Assembly (NCBI GenBank): GCA_028753945.1
Contig: JAPNXP010000008.1
Coordinates: 2,604,001-2,668,000, forward strand
DNA: 64,000 bases
Reading direction: 5' to 3'
Source: Hexactinellida sp. DTS-2022
Lineage: Eukaryota; Porifera; Hexactinellida
Under the pieces are notes generated by a model. It was given only the letters and a program-made list of their open reading frames with translations, was not told the DNA's origin and searched no databases. The number at the start of each line of letters is the position of its first letter. Position 1 is the first letter of the stretch. Below are positions 35,481 through 47,600 of the stretch, in pieces. The position numbers were made by a program, and so were the translations under genes.

Positions 35481-36699
35481 ATATAAATGTACATTACAAA
35501 CATATATATTGAATCTATTGATCTATCCCAATTCCAAGTGGGGGCGCCTCAAGGGGCGCATGGGAATAAAGTGGGGGCGCACTGGCGCCCCCCTGGCTAC
35601 GCCCTTGATTGCATACATAGCCATTGCAAGAGGGTCGGTCTCCTTGAGTGGTTCATTCTATCGACAATAAAGTTTGGCCATCAAGAAACAGGGAAGAAAC
35701 GGATCGGTGGGTGTTAATAAATTTATGAGCATAGAGGGGCATATTGCTTGACAATTTTGTAGGGCTGCCTACCTGTTGAGCCTATTGAATGCATTAGTGG
35801 CATCTACGAGAATAACTGCTTCTATGGAGTCATCAGAGAAAATTCATGTCATTGCATGAACAGCAGCCTCACACCCTGCATTTTGTCCTGTGTATAGCTG
35901 GAGAAACCCGACAGCTCTCTTTTTACATGTTCTCTTGACTGCTTTTCCCAATTATTCTACGGACAACCTCACCAACACCAATTGGACGTGCCCTGGGAAT
36001 TTGTCTAGTGCGACAAGGCGGCAGGCTGTGTATGCAGACAAGTTCGATGGGTCAACATTGATAGTACAGATTTGTTTTTCAGAGTTACTTAAGGAAGGTA
36101 TAAGTCATTTGATTCGGACCAAATACTGTACAAAACCATCTCCAAATCATCGCGTCTACTCCTCCCGATGGGCCCGCGGAGCCCTCCGTATGAATAACGG
36201 AAGCTCTAATTGCTTCTGCATTTATATTTTCAAACCGTATTGGGTGGTGGTCAATTCCATAAATTGAATTCCGAGTCAAAATTGTATTGATTTCTGCGGC
36301 CTGGCTTCAGGATGCAGGTCACGTCTCGCATCTTTTACAGTTTTCCTTCGACCATATGCGCCTTCGTTGATGGTTTGATCCAGTTTAGGGGGCCTTTCTG
36401 TGTCTACTGGTCAGAAGTATTAAGGAATCCCTTAAATTTCCTTGCATCATTAATTTTGGCAACCTTCGTGCAGTCCCATCCTCCTCTTTCCTATAGTTTT
36501 TCCTAGATGATGATGTTAGTCGCCTTGAATCACTTTACCGTCTTTGAGATGTTCAGCTATGTCTCCTTAAATCCAAAGTTCAAGTCTTCTCGCAAGGCAG
36601 TTAATGTGTTCTCGAGTTTTAGATTTGGCATGTGGTTTCTGCAGTACAAATGGAGGCATACTCATGGTTGCTTTCATCAGAAAGGCCTCGAGTGTGGAC

Positions 36700-37027
36700 C
36701 AGAGATGGAACCGGTCGGGATTTTCATGACCCGACCCGACCGGCCGGTCGACTGGTCAATCATAGCTAGCAATAATTTATAAATAATAGGATAAGAATAT
36801 ACTGTAGTGTCATGCCATATAATTTAGGAATATATATTGTGGACATAGACCATTTAAGGAAGCCTCCTTTAAGACTACTAAGCTCTCAAGAGCTATTGGA
36901 GCCAGATTCAATCAAAACAAATTATGATATTATGATATCTAATAGATCATATAGAGATCTCGACCGGTACCCGACCCGACCCGACCGGTCGACCGGTGCC
37001 GGTCAGACCCGACCAGTTCCGTCTCTG
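36700..37027. mobile_element. hAT-type MITE (CAGAGATGGAACCGGTCGGG ends)
   Basis: CAGAGATGGAACCGGTCGGG pairs with CCCGACCAGTTCCGTCTCTG, flanked by exact GTGTGGAC (36,692-36,699 and 37,028-37,035). The ends carry CCGACCCGACCGG repeats. It splits the 5' part of the RT gene. Confidence 0.9.
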
Positions 37028-37632
37028 GTGTGGACTCGTTGGCATACTCGGTGAAGAGGCGAGCCAATTCAGCCACAAACACCTTTCCAAAGGCACCAGA
37101 TGGGACTTTTAAATAGGTTGTGTTTCCAATGAACAATTTGTGTGTAGACGGTTTCGATTGCTATAGAGAATTCGTCTCCTGTCAGATTGTACCATGAACA
37201 ATTCCCAGTGTCCATCGACCTGTATGTTGGCAATGTGGGCAGCATACACGGTGCTACTTGTATGTCTTATGTGGTTTCTTTAACCTGGTTACTTCAACTC
37301 CCAGTGCACCAAATTAGACAATATATACATTTTCTACCAGAACATCTCCATCTGCATCCGCATCCGTTGCAATCCCCTTTACTTGTGCAGCGAGAGCAGG
37401 TTGGCATATAATAAAATAATAGCTAACTGTTTAGTTTTTATGAAGAGTTGTGCAAAGTTAGTAAGCTGCTACGCACCTCAAGTTATCGGCCGCTATTCCG
37501 CCTTACTTCTCACCCTTTCTACCATTTCCATACAATAACTTGCATACCTATAATACCCGTTTATAGCCAGCTTATAGTTTGATAATAAATTTTCATTAAA
37601 CTGTCTATCTATTGTATAAACAATTAATATTA

Positions 37633-38044
37633 CAGTTAACTCTCGTTACAACCAAGTCGGATATAACGAAGTGCCTGCTTATGACGAAGTCATTCCATGG
37701 TCCGGAAATCCTTCTATCTTATTGCATTATTAAAACTTCAGTTAAAACGAAATGGATATAAAGAAATTCCGCTTATAACGAAGTCATTTAAATCCCTTAT
37801 AGCCTCTAAGCTATTAATCTTACTCCGGTTATAACGAATTGTGCTTAAAAGGAACTCTGGTTATAACGAAATCAGTTCATAATGAACTCAGGTTACAACG
37901 AAATTCAACTTGTAATGAACTCTTTTTATCTTGAACTCCGGATATAACGAACTCCGGTCATAACGAACTCCGGTTATAACAAACTCCGCTTATAATGAAA
38001 TGAATCTACGGTACAGAGGACTTCGTTATAACGGGAGAAGACTG
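37633..38044. mobile_element. Tigger/pogo-like MITE
   Basis: CAGTTAACTCTCGTTACAACC pairs with TATAACGGGAGAAGACTG, TA-flanked. Its interior is the inverse of 34,640-34,895 (same 'cggttataacgaa' repeats), so it is a shorter member of the same family without the long palindrome. Confidence 0.85.
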
Positions 38045-38253
38045 TATATGGGTTTTAAAAGGTAAAAACCTAATTATGTTTCATGAATTATCCGGATTGG
38101 ATGAGGCCAAGATAAGGGGGGCTTTGTCTACGGCTATGTGTTAGGTTACGTCCTTAGCTGAATATAGGGGAAAGGAATATAGCAGGATAATAATAATCAA
38201 ACAAATGCACTTCAGTTAAGGAAAGTGAATAATTTAGGCCTGAAAAGAATATA

Positions 38254-38516
38254 CCGTATATACTCTAATAGTCATAGAGCCCCTATTCGAATAATTGCCT
38301 ACTTCCAATAATAGCCCCCCCAAATTAGCAAATTCAAATTTACCACCGGTACCTTGAGTAAATTTATTTATCTAATATTAGTCGCAATACGATTATCAAC
38401 CCACTATACTAAATAAATTTTATCAACATGGATATTATCGAAAAGTCACAAAAATTATTGGTCAGAAAATGGCCTGAAAACAATAATCGCCTAGGCTACT
38501 ATTCGAATAAATACGG
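38254..38516. mobile_element. TA-flanked MITE (CCGTATATACTC / CCGTATTTATTCG ends)
   Basis: CCGTATATACTCTAATAG pairs with the inverse of CTATTCGAATAAATACGG, and TA is on both sides. The ends resemble those of 8,824-10,665. Confidence 0.75.
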
Positions 38517-39094
38517 TACCCAATATTCGAATATTCGTTTGAAATGAATGAACGAATATTCCTTTCGAAATGAATATTTTTGAGGGCAATTTAGATAAAA
38601 ATGGATATTCATCTACTACTTTTGGACCACAATAATCTCTTGTTTTAGATTGGACGGATCGTAAAAATATATTCCTACCTAACTAGATGTGTTATAACTA
38701 ACTTATGTTTGGTACACTTTGTAATCATGATTAAACTATTGTAAAATAAACAAAAAAGTATTTCCCACTGTATTTGAGTTTTGAATTTCTACTTCCGGAA
38801 ATTCTGTATTTTCTATCAAAATTAAAATTCGATATTAGTCAAGCGAGTGAGTACGGCCAGAACAGAACTATTTTAGAACTGTGGATCTTATAGTATAACT
38901 TATAATAGAGTAGTTACAGACATGGCCTACTTAATATACGGCTATATATGTCGCCGAGAAGGCCATAAAACAAAGAGGCCAGTTTCTAATTTTCAAAATG
39001 GAGAATTGATCTTTATTCGAATAATATAATTAGCAATGATAGAGCTGAAAAGTGTATTATAATTATATAGGAATATGGTATCCAGGTATACATA

Positions 39095-39738
39095 GCACCC
39101 TCCAGAATTGTGATATGTCATCATCTGATGACGTTATGGTTATTTTGGTTGCGAATTATCTTGTTTTTCTAGCATACTTTTAACATAGTTAAACGCGTTA
39201 TAAATGTTCAAAATTGGAACATGGTTATACCCAGAAGTAGTAGAATAAAATATATCGAAATTATAAATGGAATGTTGACACATTCCTCGGTTGCCATCAT
39301 TGATAATACATTTTATATGCCTAACTTCAATAATTTTTTAGATAGTGAGTCATTACCTAATAATGAATTAAGTGTTAATTATCTCATTATCTCAAAAATT
39401 ATTGAAGTAGGGCATATAAAATGTATTATCGATGAATAGGAAGTTACCTATTCCGGACAGATCAGTACCAGTCTAGTTTACATAACATTCATAGTTTTTG
39501 AGATATGGCACATTTTAGGAAATATACATTTTCCATGGCAACCGAGGAATGTGTAACATTCCATTTATAATTTCGATATATTTTATTCTACTACTTCTGG
39601 GTATAACCATGTTCCAATTTTTGAACATTTATAACGCGTTTAACTATGTTAAAAGTATGCTAGAGAAACAAGATAATTCGCAACCAAAATAACCATAAAG
39701 TCATCAGATGATGACATATCACAATTCTGGAGGGTGCT
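39095..39738. mobile_element. Foldback repeat with P-element-like centre
   Basis: GCACCCTCCAGAATTGTGAT is mirrored by ATCACAATTCTGGAGGGTGC; the arms extend about 200 bases. A second inner inverted repeat contains 'aaaatgtattatcgatgaat' and AGGAAGTTACC, resembling the ends of the P-type elements at 21,538 and 59,437. It interrupts the left arm of the OTU element: the right arm lacks it. Confidence 0.7.
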
Positions 39739-40263
39739 GTTTCATGCTACTTTTACACATATGCTATTTTTACACAAATCATGGATGTTTAGTATCCATG
39801 CTAGTTTTACACATTCTTGACGAAATGAGTTGACTTGGTGTTAATAAATGAAGTAATTGTCAACTACACACTTAAGTCTTCTTTTACAAATGCTGACTAG
39901 TTTTCATGCTACTTTTACACATATGCTATTTTTACACAAACCATGGATGTTTAGTATCCATGCCAGTTTTACACATATTTCACGTCGTGTTAATAAATCA
40001 AGTAATTGTCAACTACACACTTAAGTCTTCTGCAGTCAACACACAAATAATTCATCTTTTAAGCATAATTTGTTTTCTACGAACAACAACAATGAAACGA
40101 ACAAATTCAAATTTGCTTTCCTATTTTGTAAAGTCCATTAATATTTAAGTTTCTGAGGAAATATAATGTGTATAATATTCAAAAACGTATACACAATAAT
40201 TAATAATTTCACTATTACTAACTAAGAAATTATAACCTAAACAAAATAATTGAACTGCTATTA

Positions 40264-40880
40264 CTAATCTAATGTAATTACATTTTGGTCTTCTTCGGCA
40301 TAAGTAGGATAAATACTGAGTATGAATTTTATCACCGGTTCATAATGACTATTGAAATTCGCCATATAAATTGCACATGTATGATCGTCATTGGAACTTG
40401 CACTATAACGACACCAATGAATGACTCGGTTTGACATTTGGAAGGGAGATGAATCATCGATAATATCACATTCTGTTGCACTTGCAACATATATATCTGT
40501 TTCAGGAATAGCCGAAGCTGCTAAAATTTCCATTTCAGTCCCCCAGATATTGTTTCCATCCATCTGCTTGCGCAACAGATACTTCAATGGTGTTTCATTG
40601 GTAGTATGAAAACACCACCCCAACTTCTCTTTTGCAGTTGTGGCGATGTATCTACATATTTATCCACGAACCTTTGGATATGCTTCCTGTGAACCAGTAA
40701 TTTACTTTTGCTAAACATCGAAATAAGCAATTACCATCCTTTTAACCATATAACTCTTGGACATAGACTTGAAGTTCTTGATTGCAAAACGACAATTCTT
40801 TTCAATAACATTCAATGGAATTGTTTTATCGGACAAGTATATAAATAAATCATCGTACACACTATTTTCCATCAGCAATG
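40264..40880 (-). pseudogene. OTU-family cysteine protease, broken
   Basis: On the minus strand the catalytic loop is readable at 40,738-40,682 as DGNCLFRCLAKVNYWFTGS. The downstream half reads from 40,623 to 40,264: NIWGTEMEILAASAIPETDI, then CAIYMANFNSHYEPVI with the conserved histidine. OTU domains are deubiquitinase-like cysteine proteases; here D-x-N-C and the HYEP histidine are both present. But the two halves are in different frames and stops lie between them (after GSISKGSW), so it is decayed. It is homologous to, but clearly different from, the OTU domain of the MULE at 48.2-48.65 kb. Confidence 0.8.
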
Positions 40881-41299
40881 AAGTTCAAAAACACATGAGA
40901 ATATAAAAGCGATAAGTATTCAAGTGTATCATATATACAGAAAAATGACTAATTTATACTATTAGAGATTCAGTTTACGTAAAGTATTGGTATAGTCAGC
41001 ATTTGTAAAAGAAGACTTAAGTATGTAGTCGACAATTACTTGATTTATTAACACGACGTGAAATATGTGTAAAACTGGCATGGATACTAAACATCCATGG
41101 TTTGTGTAAAAATAGCATATGTGTAAAAGTAGCATGAAACAGTGCTATGTATACCTGGATACCATATTCCTATATAGTTATAATACACTTTTCAGCTCTA
41201 TCATTGCTAATTATTAGAATAAAGATCAATTCTCAATTTTGAAAATTAGAAACTGACCTCTTTGTTTTATGGCCTCCTCGGCGACATATATAGCCGTAT

Positions 41300-41484
41300 A
41301 GAGATATCTTATATGTAGACCGTCTAGAAATAGACCAGGTTTTATTCCCTATGCATTAGTATTACCCATAAAAAGCAGAGCAAGTGGTCTACAGAATTTA
41401 TAGACGGTCTACAAATTTTTGGCTTATTTGTATGGGCTTTTATAGACCGTCTATTTCTAGACGGTCTACATATAAGGATGCTCT
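41300..41484. mobile_element. hAT-type MITE (AGAGCATCCTTATATG ends)
   Basis: AGAGATATCTTATATGTAGA pairs with the inverse AGAGCATCCTTATATGTAGA, flanked by exact AGCCGTAT (41,292-41,299 and 41,485-41,492). The internal inverted motif is TAGACCGTCTA. It splits the right end of the OTU element. Confidence 0.9.
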
Positions 41485-41514
41485 AGCCGTATATTAAGTA
41501 GGCCATGTTACAGA

Positions 41515-42400
41515 TTATCATAAAAGCGCTAAAACAACTAAATCCTAAAACATAGCATTCTATACAAAAGGCAATGGCAGTCACTCAAATTTCTGGACCA
41601 GAAATTGTTTAGTTTTGTCAACTAAATATAAGCAATTCAATTGTTCTTCGAAATAATTAATCCAAGGTGCTTTTACTTATGTAATTGTTTTTTATAAAGG
41701 TGGTGATGTACAAGAAGCATAATTTTGAGGTACCACTTGTTCAAAATGAAGTCACCAAAAATCGAATAGGCAAAATATGCCAAATTTTGAAGGCATGTAA
41801 AATGTTCAATTTCGCTTTTCAAAACAAATTGCGGTGACTTACCCATCTAGGAGTCATTTTACATAAAATATATTCGAATCAAATATGGAATGTTACCACA
41901 TTCATCTGTTGCCTTTCAATGTTTGAGGTCATATCTCGAGAAAGAATAGTTACAGCTTTATTCAATGGATCCAAATGACGACCCGCACTCAACTTCCTAT
42001 TCAATGATAATACACTTCGATGCTCTATCTCCAACCATAGCATACTCTATATAAGGCCTATCAGTAGATATACCATGGATGCGGTAATAGATGGACTTTA
42101 GGATTATAATAATCTTATGGGAAGAGAACAAAAAAGAACTTAAGTGCATCTCCAGTCAAATCTCTCTCCCTCTCTCTCTCTCTCAAATTCACATCACTTG
42201 ACAATTAGTATACTTGATAGCGCGAAATCTAAGATACAGATACAAAGAAATCAAGTACTAACAACAATAAATATTATGTAATGGTAAACAATAATTCATG
42301 AGAATTTTTTCAATTACATTTATCGATACCTATTTTAAGCACAGAGGAGTTGGAGTTTTTAATTTTATTGTCAAGAAAACAATTAGCAAGCAGTAAAGAT
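41515..42400. other. Noncoding; (TC)n near 42,165
   Basis: No coding signal. 41,888-41,935 (TGGAATGTTACCACATTC..GTTGCC) resembles the arms of the 39.1-39.7 kb foldback. A TC microsatellite lies at about 42,165-42,184. Confidence 0.4.
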
Positions 42401-42407
42401 TAACTTG

Positions 42408-43592
42408 TCAAAATACTCCATCTGTACACATCGCAATAAATACAAAATCAAATGTAAGGAAGAGAAGTCTATTTTCATCAAAAGGGTGGGGTACTCTAGT
42501 TTCCATCTTTCCACTAAGAGAAAACAATTTAAACAAGTTTACATTCAATGGGTGGTAATCGGTAGAAATTATTTGGACTTTTAAACCATAATGCTCAAAA
42601 TATCGAATATAAACGAATTGATAGTGGGAATTTTTTTTTAGCTGAGATAGATGCACATGGTAACAAACGGGTAATACAAGACCATTTCCTATGCAAACTA
42701 GACACCATAATCGCGAACACAGTTCTCGTAGGATCCTCAGAGTTCAAATTTGGAGAAATATTTTTCCCCCTTTATAAGCAATATCAGATTTAAAATGGAT
42801 TTCGTCCATTATAATGATAACATTTTTTCCCTCGGAACTAAGCAAGATGTAGCCTGGGTGAGATAAGTGCAAAAATCATTTTCAAGACCGAAGGAAGAAT
42901 AAAACTTATCTAATGTATGGACATGTGGTAAAGTAATACATTCTAAACCCTGAAGATAAATATAACAAGCTGGAGAAATGAGATGAGTCTTAATGGACAT
43001 AATTTGTGTAATTATATTGTATCTTCGCCTGTTTTTAGGAATAAATGTATCATCTAATTGACAGAGGATAAATTGAAGCTTAGCAAAATCTGAAGAATTG
43101 TATGTACATTGTAGGTCCGTTGATACGCGCTAAATCATCAACAACTTTCTTTATATGTTTTTTGGCAAGAGGAATATGGTATGAATGTGAGTTACAACTA
43201 GAATCAGAGACAGATTTTAAGGAGATTTCATGCAGTATAGATTCAATTTGTCGAATATCATTAATTTAATTTACCGAAAGGGGAATACTTTGTCCATGGA
43301 ACCAGGCGGATACAGATAAATAATTATTTACTTCCAGATATAAATCGACAGAAACAGTCCTATCAATCATGTTTGGTTGAATGAACCTAGTATTATGGTT
43401 ATCAGGTAATGCAATCAAGATTAACTTAGCTTTTAGAAGCTGTAACTTTCTGATGATGTACTTATGTCTCTCCTCACTCTCAGATATCATAGTAAACTAA
43501 GCTGTAGTGTCTGATCCATCAATTCTTCTTCTTTAGCGTCATACGGCAAGCGAGTCCGAGTGGTTGTTGTGGTTGAAGAATAGTAGGATGTA
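42408..43592 (-). pseudogene. THAP-transposase remnant, downstream part
   Basis: On the minus strand, starting at the 9-base duplication beside the MULE: SYYSSTTTTTRTRLPYDAKE, then ESEERHKYIIRKLQLLKAKL, INDIRQIESILHEISLKSV, LPHVHTLDKFYSSFGLENDF, the DDE-region start MDEIHFKSDIAYKGGKIF and ISTDYHPLNVNLFKLF, ending near LLFLTFDFV. MDEIH..YKGG..DYHP.N is the RNase H-like part of THAP9-type transposases. Several frameshifts and stops. The 5' portion (THAP finger) lies beyond the MULE at 50,705-50,983, and the C-terminus is missing. Confidence 0.8.
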
Positions 43593-43601
43593 CTCCCAGG
43601 A

Positions 43602-44311
43602 ATGACTGTGAAGTTGGCTTAGTATTCGACCAGGCTCACTTCAGTCAGATATTTGACTCACTTCTAGTTATTAGATTTAAATAAATTTAGTGTCGTTCGA
43701 AAGAGGAGATACGGAGGTTTCCCGTGATATTATTTATTTTTAAATTTTTTAACTTTCAGTTGGTTATTTTTATCATACAAAGCCGCACTGGTATCTCATC
43801 AAAAATCACATTCTCAAAATTTGTTTATAATTCTGAAAATTTGTTATCATACTTTGGAGAGTTGGAGGTTTATGTGATTTAATTTTTATTTGAAATTTCC
43901 CAAAAATTTTGGAGTTATAAACATTCAAACTTGAAGTTGGGAAAAAGAGTGGAAGTAGAATTTTGAAAAGTCCATTGAGTATGCTTAGTTCAAAGTGTCA
44001 ATTCCTATCCAATATCAACCTGTATCTAATTTATTTTGATATCATTCGTTAGAGGAGACACGGAGGTTTACCTCAATGCCATTAGATTCTCGAATATTCC
44101 CTTTATAACAGATAAATAAGTCCTTTAAAAATGGCGTAAATCTCTGTTTTTATTGTTTTATCTATTCAAACTTTGAGCTCAATTTTCCGAGATAAAATTG
44201 AACCAGAATCGATTCAAACTTTACAGGTACTTTCTCTGATATATTATTATTCTATCCCCAGGAAAAAAATCAGGGGTCGCTAGTCATTTCTTTCAGAATT
44301 TTTTAATTTCT
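43602..44311. repeat. MULE left terminal inverted repeat (710 bases)
   Basis: Exact-length partner of 49,986-50,695. The match stops at the same base on both sides (after TTTTTTAATTTCT). Long ends like this usually carry both transposase binding sites and the promoter. Confidence 0.92.
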
Positions 44312-44618
44312 TGGACAGCAATAGCTAATTGTTTAAATTTTCAATATTCATACTTTAGTTTATAATAGCTCAGTATACAAGTATGCACCTATAGCCCTAA
44401 ATGGTATTTCCCACAAGTCTAATTTGCGTCACACAATCGTTAGTTCCACTTACAAATTTAGCTGTTGCGCATTTAGCCTATTCATAGAATATTTAAGCCT
44501 CGACTAGGAGGAGATTTCGAACTTTACATTCATTGCTTTTTTTCATCACTCTTTCAAACTCTTCCTTGATTCTTCTACAATTATTTCTTGAACTTTAGTT
44601 CTTTTCTACAATTATTTA

Positions 44619-47600
44619 TTGATTCATTATTCTCTCTCAATGATTTCTATTGAATTGTGGCGTGCTCACATCGGATTGCATTGCAGCCGTAGATGCAATA
44701 GTACCCATCATCGTCATCAATCAACAGACCAAACTGATTCATCTGTTTCGATTATCTCGGCTTTTATTGCATGTATAGTAGCCATTCTACTCGTCATTGG
44801 TGGCATCGAGATCAATCCTGGGCCTATCACCCCAACTCAAGATACTCATCACGAACGAGGTAATTTTGACTTATATATGTTATGGATAAGAATAACCTTT
44901 ATTGTTATTTTTTTTAGAACTACCAGCTGAGATCAAATCTTTTGTCGACGCACTCCTCTCCACAACACTATCATTCGAACAATTGATCCAGTCCCTGTCT
45001 GCAAGCTACAGTTCGCCCAGTTCCATTTGGGGTTCCATTTGTAAGAAAGTCTACTTGCGAAACAAGCCTGATAAGAGACATAGCTTGTACTTGAAGTGGA
45101 AAAATAATTCTTATGACATAAGAACCCTGGTGAGGGATGCTTTTCCCCCTAGTTCGGAGGAGCAATTTCACGTGAGTTATAGTCTTAGTAACTTAACTAT
45201 TCAGAGCAGAGCGTCATTGGTAACTTCCACAATTCTTAAGGAAGTAAGTTTAAGTGTAGCTGCTTGTTTCGATTTATTTTCGTCATTCGATAACTTAGAT
45301 TTAAGAAAACTTGAATTGAATGTAGTTGACGATAAACTTCTTATTGTGTGGGCATCTTCTGCATCCGACCAAGCTGTGTATGACCGGTTGAAGAGAGATT
45401 CTCAGAATACAAATCTTAGTTCTCTGAATAGTGAAGGTCACGACGCGTATTACATGTTCAATACAACTGAATGCCAGTTATGGGTAGACGGTGCTATGTT
45501 TTATGGATTAATTAATCCACAAAATGTTTCTGGTTTTTTACAATTCGAGGAAATGTGCTATTTTGAGGAGTGTTTTGATTTTATTACCACGATTGTAAAT
45601 ACTTATTGTAAAAGCTTTGTGGAATGTACTCCTTTATTGTTTTTGTGGTTGTCTGAAGTACAGCTTGAATGTAGTTTCTTGTATCAAATGTTTGGTAAGA
45701 AATATGTGTTTTTAAGTGGAAATGACTTGAGTCTTTTTATAACTTGGGTAAAGGTGTTGAGAGATGAGTACAATGCTAATGGTGTTAAGTGCTTAAAAAG
45801 TAAGTGTACTGATTTTAGTGTTAGAGTTGAAAGTGAATTTAGTGAACCACTTCCTCGTTCTCACGATGTGCCTGATATTAAAACTGACAACTTTGAAACA
45901 CAAATGGTGATAGAAAGTTCTGAGATTGAAGTTCTAAGTAGTACAAGTAGTAGTGACTGTGGGGAGTTTTACCTCGAACTGAGTGAGTGGGATAATATTT
46001 GTATTACCAATTCTACTGGTAAAACTTCATTGGTTAGTAATTGGACTAATATTTTTGCTGAAAAATTTAAAGATTTAGCCCCAATGTGTGTTTTGAAGTT
46101 TGTAAATTATTGGTTGAAGAAACCTGATAGTCGCAAGGGTAATAGTCCTTTCTTCAGAGCTAGAGCGTATTGTAAGTTTGAAAATTGTCGATCTTATATC
46201 TTCTATATTGATGATGCACTAAATTTGGTAGATAATGACATACTTGTCAAGATTTACTCAGAAGGATATTTGTCACTTCAACACACAGATGGACAGAGTG
46301 CACATAGTCGCCATCTATCTTGCAGTGAGCGTAGTAAAATGGGAGAATTATTAGTAAATAATTCGGTTATAAAAATTTATAATAAACAGTTTAATAATTC
46401 AAGTAATCCTGGTCTCTGTTATGGTAATTTTACTTCTCTTAAATCACAAGATTGTTTGCGGAAAGTTAAAGCTGAATTGAAATCTAAGGAGCGATTTTCT
46501 AATTTATATATGGAAGATATAACAGCAACCCAGCAGTATTTCCGTTATCTACTTCCTGAATCCCCCCTACCAGGCTATGTTCAGTATTTCGTACAGGATC
46601 CTTTCATTATTCATATGTATTCTTATAAGCAGCTGGAAATTCGAAAACTAATGAATAGTAAAGATATTGTCTTGAATTTAGATGCGACTGGTTCTCTTAT
46701 TTCTAAACCCCCTTCCTGTTCTAAGAAAATATATTACTATGCCCTTACAATACAACACCCGGAGTTTTCCACCAGTCCCATCCCATTTGCTGAAATGATA
46801 AGTAGCGATCATAGCACAGCTGAGATCTCACACTTCCTGAATAAATGGTGTTTGAGTGTAAAATTATTTAACACAATGGAGTTAAAAATTAAGAAAGTTG
46901 AGATAGATTTTAGTTGGGCTATGATGCACAGTACATGTTTAGCGTTTAACAAATTTACTATTTTTCATTATCTCCAATATTGTTGGGAATTTATAGCTAA
47001 TAGTGAGAACTTAGGTGTTATAACAGTCCTCCATCTCTGCTCGGCTCATATCATGCACAGAATTAGTTATAATTTAAATAAGAAATTTAAATTAGAAAAG
47101 GCTTTAAAAAGATTAATATTGCATGTATTTGGTCGTATGGTTAATTGTAAACAAATGGATGAAATTAATCAACTTTTCGGGTTAATTTGTTATATTTTGT
47201 GTAGTAAGAAGCAAACTAGTGTTTATTGCACTAAATTAAACACACTAGAAGAATGTATTAAGGCGGAGATTAATGTTAGTTATGATGTTCCCAATGAATT
47301 CGAGGATGAGACTGAAGTTAAGAGTAATGCTGTAACTTACAGAGATAAATCCCCTTTTGGCCGACATTTTGAAATGATTTATCGTAGTACCTTAGTCTCA
47401 ATAAGCGAATTCGACAATAATTCGCAACTTGATCCTAGTGTATCTTATAACCCCCAGATAGTGGAATTTCTTCTCACGTATTATATGCCATTGTTACCGT
47501 TGTGGAGTGGGATAATTATATGTACAGTTAATTCGTCAGAGAATGCAACAGACAGTAATGCGATTGTTGAGAATTGGTTCAGAATTGTTAAACACAGCAT

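Larger units (their letters stand above)
33231..35607. mobile_element. hAT-type nonautonomous element (2.4 kb) inside the RT gene
   Basis: CAGGGGCGTAGC and the inverse CAAGGGCGTAGCC form the ends. ATTGCATA flanks exactly (33,223-33,230 and 35,608-35,615). Excision restores the RT codons for MYAIGTQPL. There is no transposase. The interior is filled by a TA-flanked foldback element (33,572-34,895) and a Helitron-like piece (from about 34,908). Confidence 0.92.
31654..37290 (-). pseudogene. Reverse-transcriptase retroelement, broken and split by two insertions
   Basis: Read from the high-coordinate end. The N-terminal part has CPHCQHTG, then YLKVPSGAFGKVFVAELARL, then PPFVLQKPHAKSK. The RT domain follows, with RTEGSAGPSG-like sequence (SVIHTEGSAGPSGGVDAMIW), LVALDKFPG, AGCEAAVHAM, AVILVDATNAFNRLNRQAAL, QGDPLAM-like AMYAIGTQPLIRRL, the active site LWYVDDSSA, GPLYDYFPNSTKT and QPHTAYAAFTHGLSSKWYYL. 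C-terminal: DALSLRYEWSFANSPSHSCC, VLSCPTGGFPSIRHYEVQDI, FDVRVFNPGAQSN, RREYEQ-like and REMGRVATTFDKRLA. I know this architecture from cnidarian and other invertebrate genomes; whether it is DIRS-like or non-LTR I cannot say. LDI..FDVRVFN could be a restriction-like endonuclease. Many stops and shifts. Insertions at 33,231-35,607 and 36,700-37,027 can be excised cleanly. Confidence 0.85.
38921..41507 (-). mobile_element. DNA transposon carrying a broken OTU protease gene
   Basis: The inverted ends start CATGGCCTACTTAATATACG; TTACAGA flanks both sides (38,914-38,920 and 41,508-41,514). The inverted arms run about 300 bases and include 'gctacttttacacatatgct' blocks, duplicated in the left arm (39,745-40,030) and single in the right (40,990-41,135). 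Later insertions sit in both arms: a foldback at 39,095-39,738 and a hAT MITE at 41,300-41,484. The only recognisable gene is a minus-strand OTU domain at about 40,264-40,880. No transposase is left. The MULE assignment is inferred from the OTU link and duplication length, and is unproven. Confidence 0.78.

Noticed and set aside
39116-39140. Second hammerhead candidate at CTGATGA
   Set aside because: No paired stem II followed by GAAA; it is part of the foldback arm.
38880-41530. Calling the smaller OTU element a MULE outright
   Set aside because: Its visible target duplication is 7 bases, its ends differ from the MULE, and no transposase remains.
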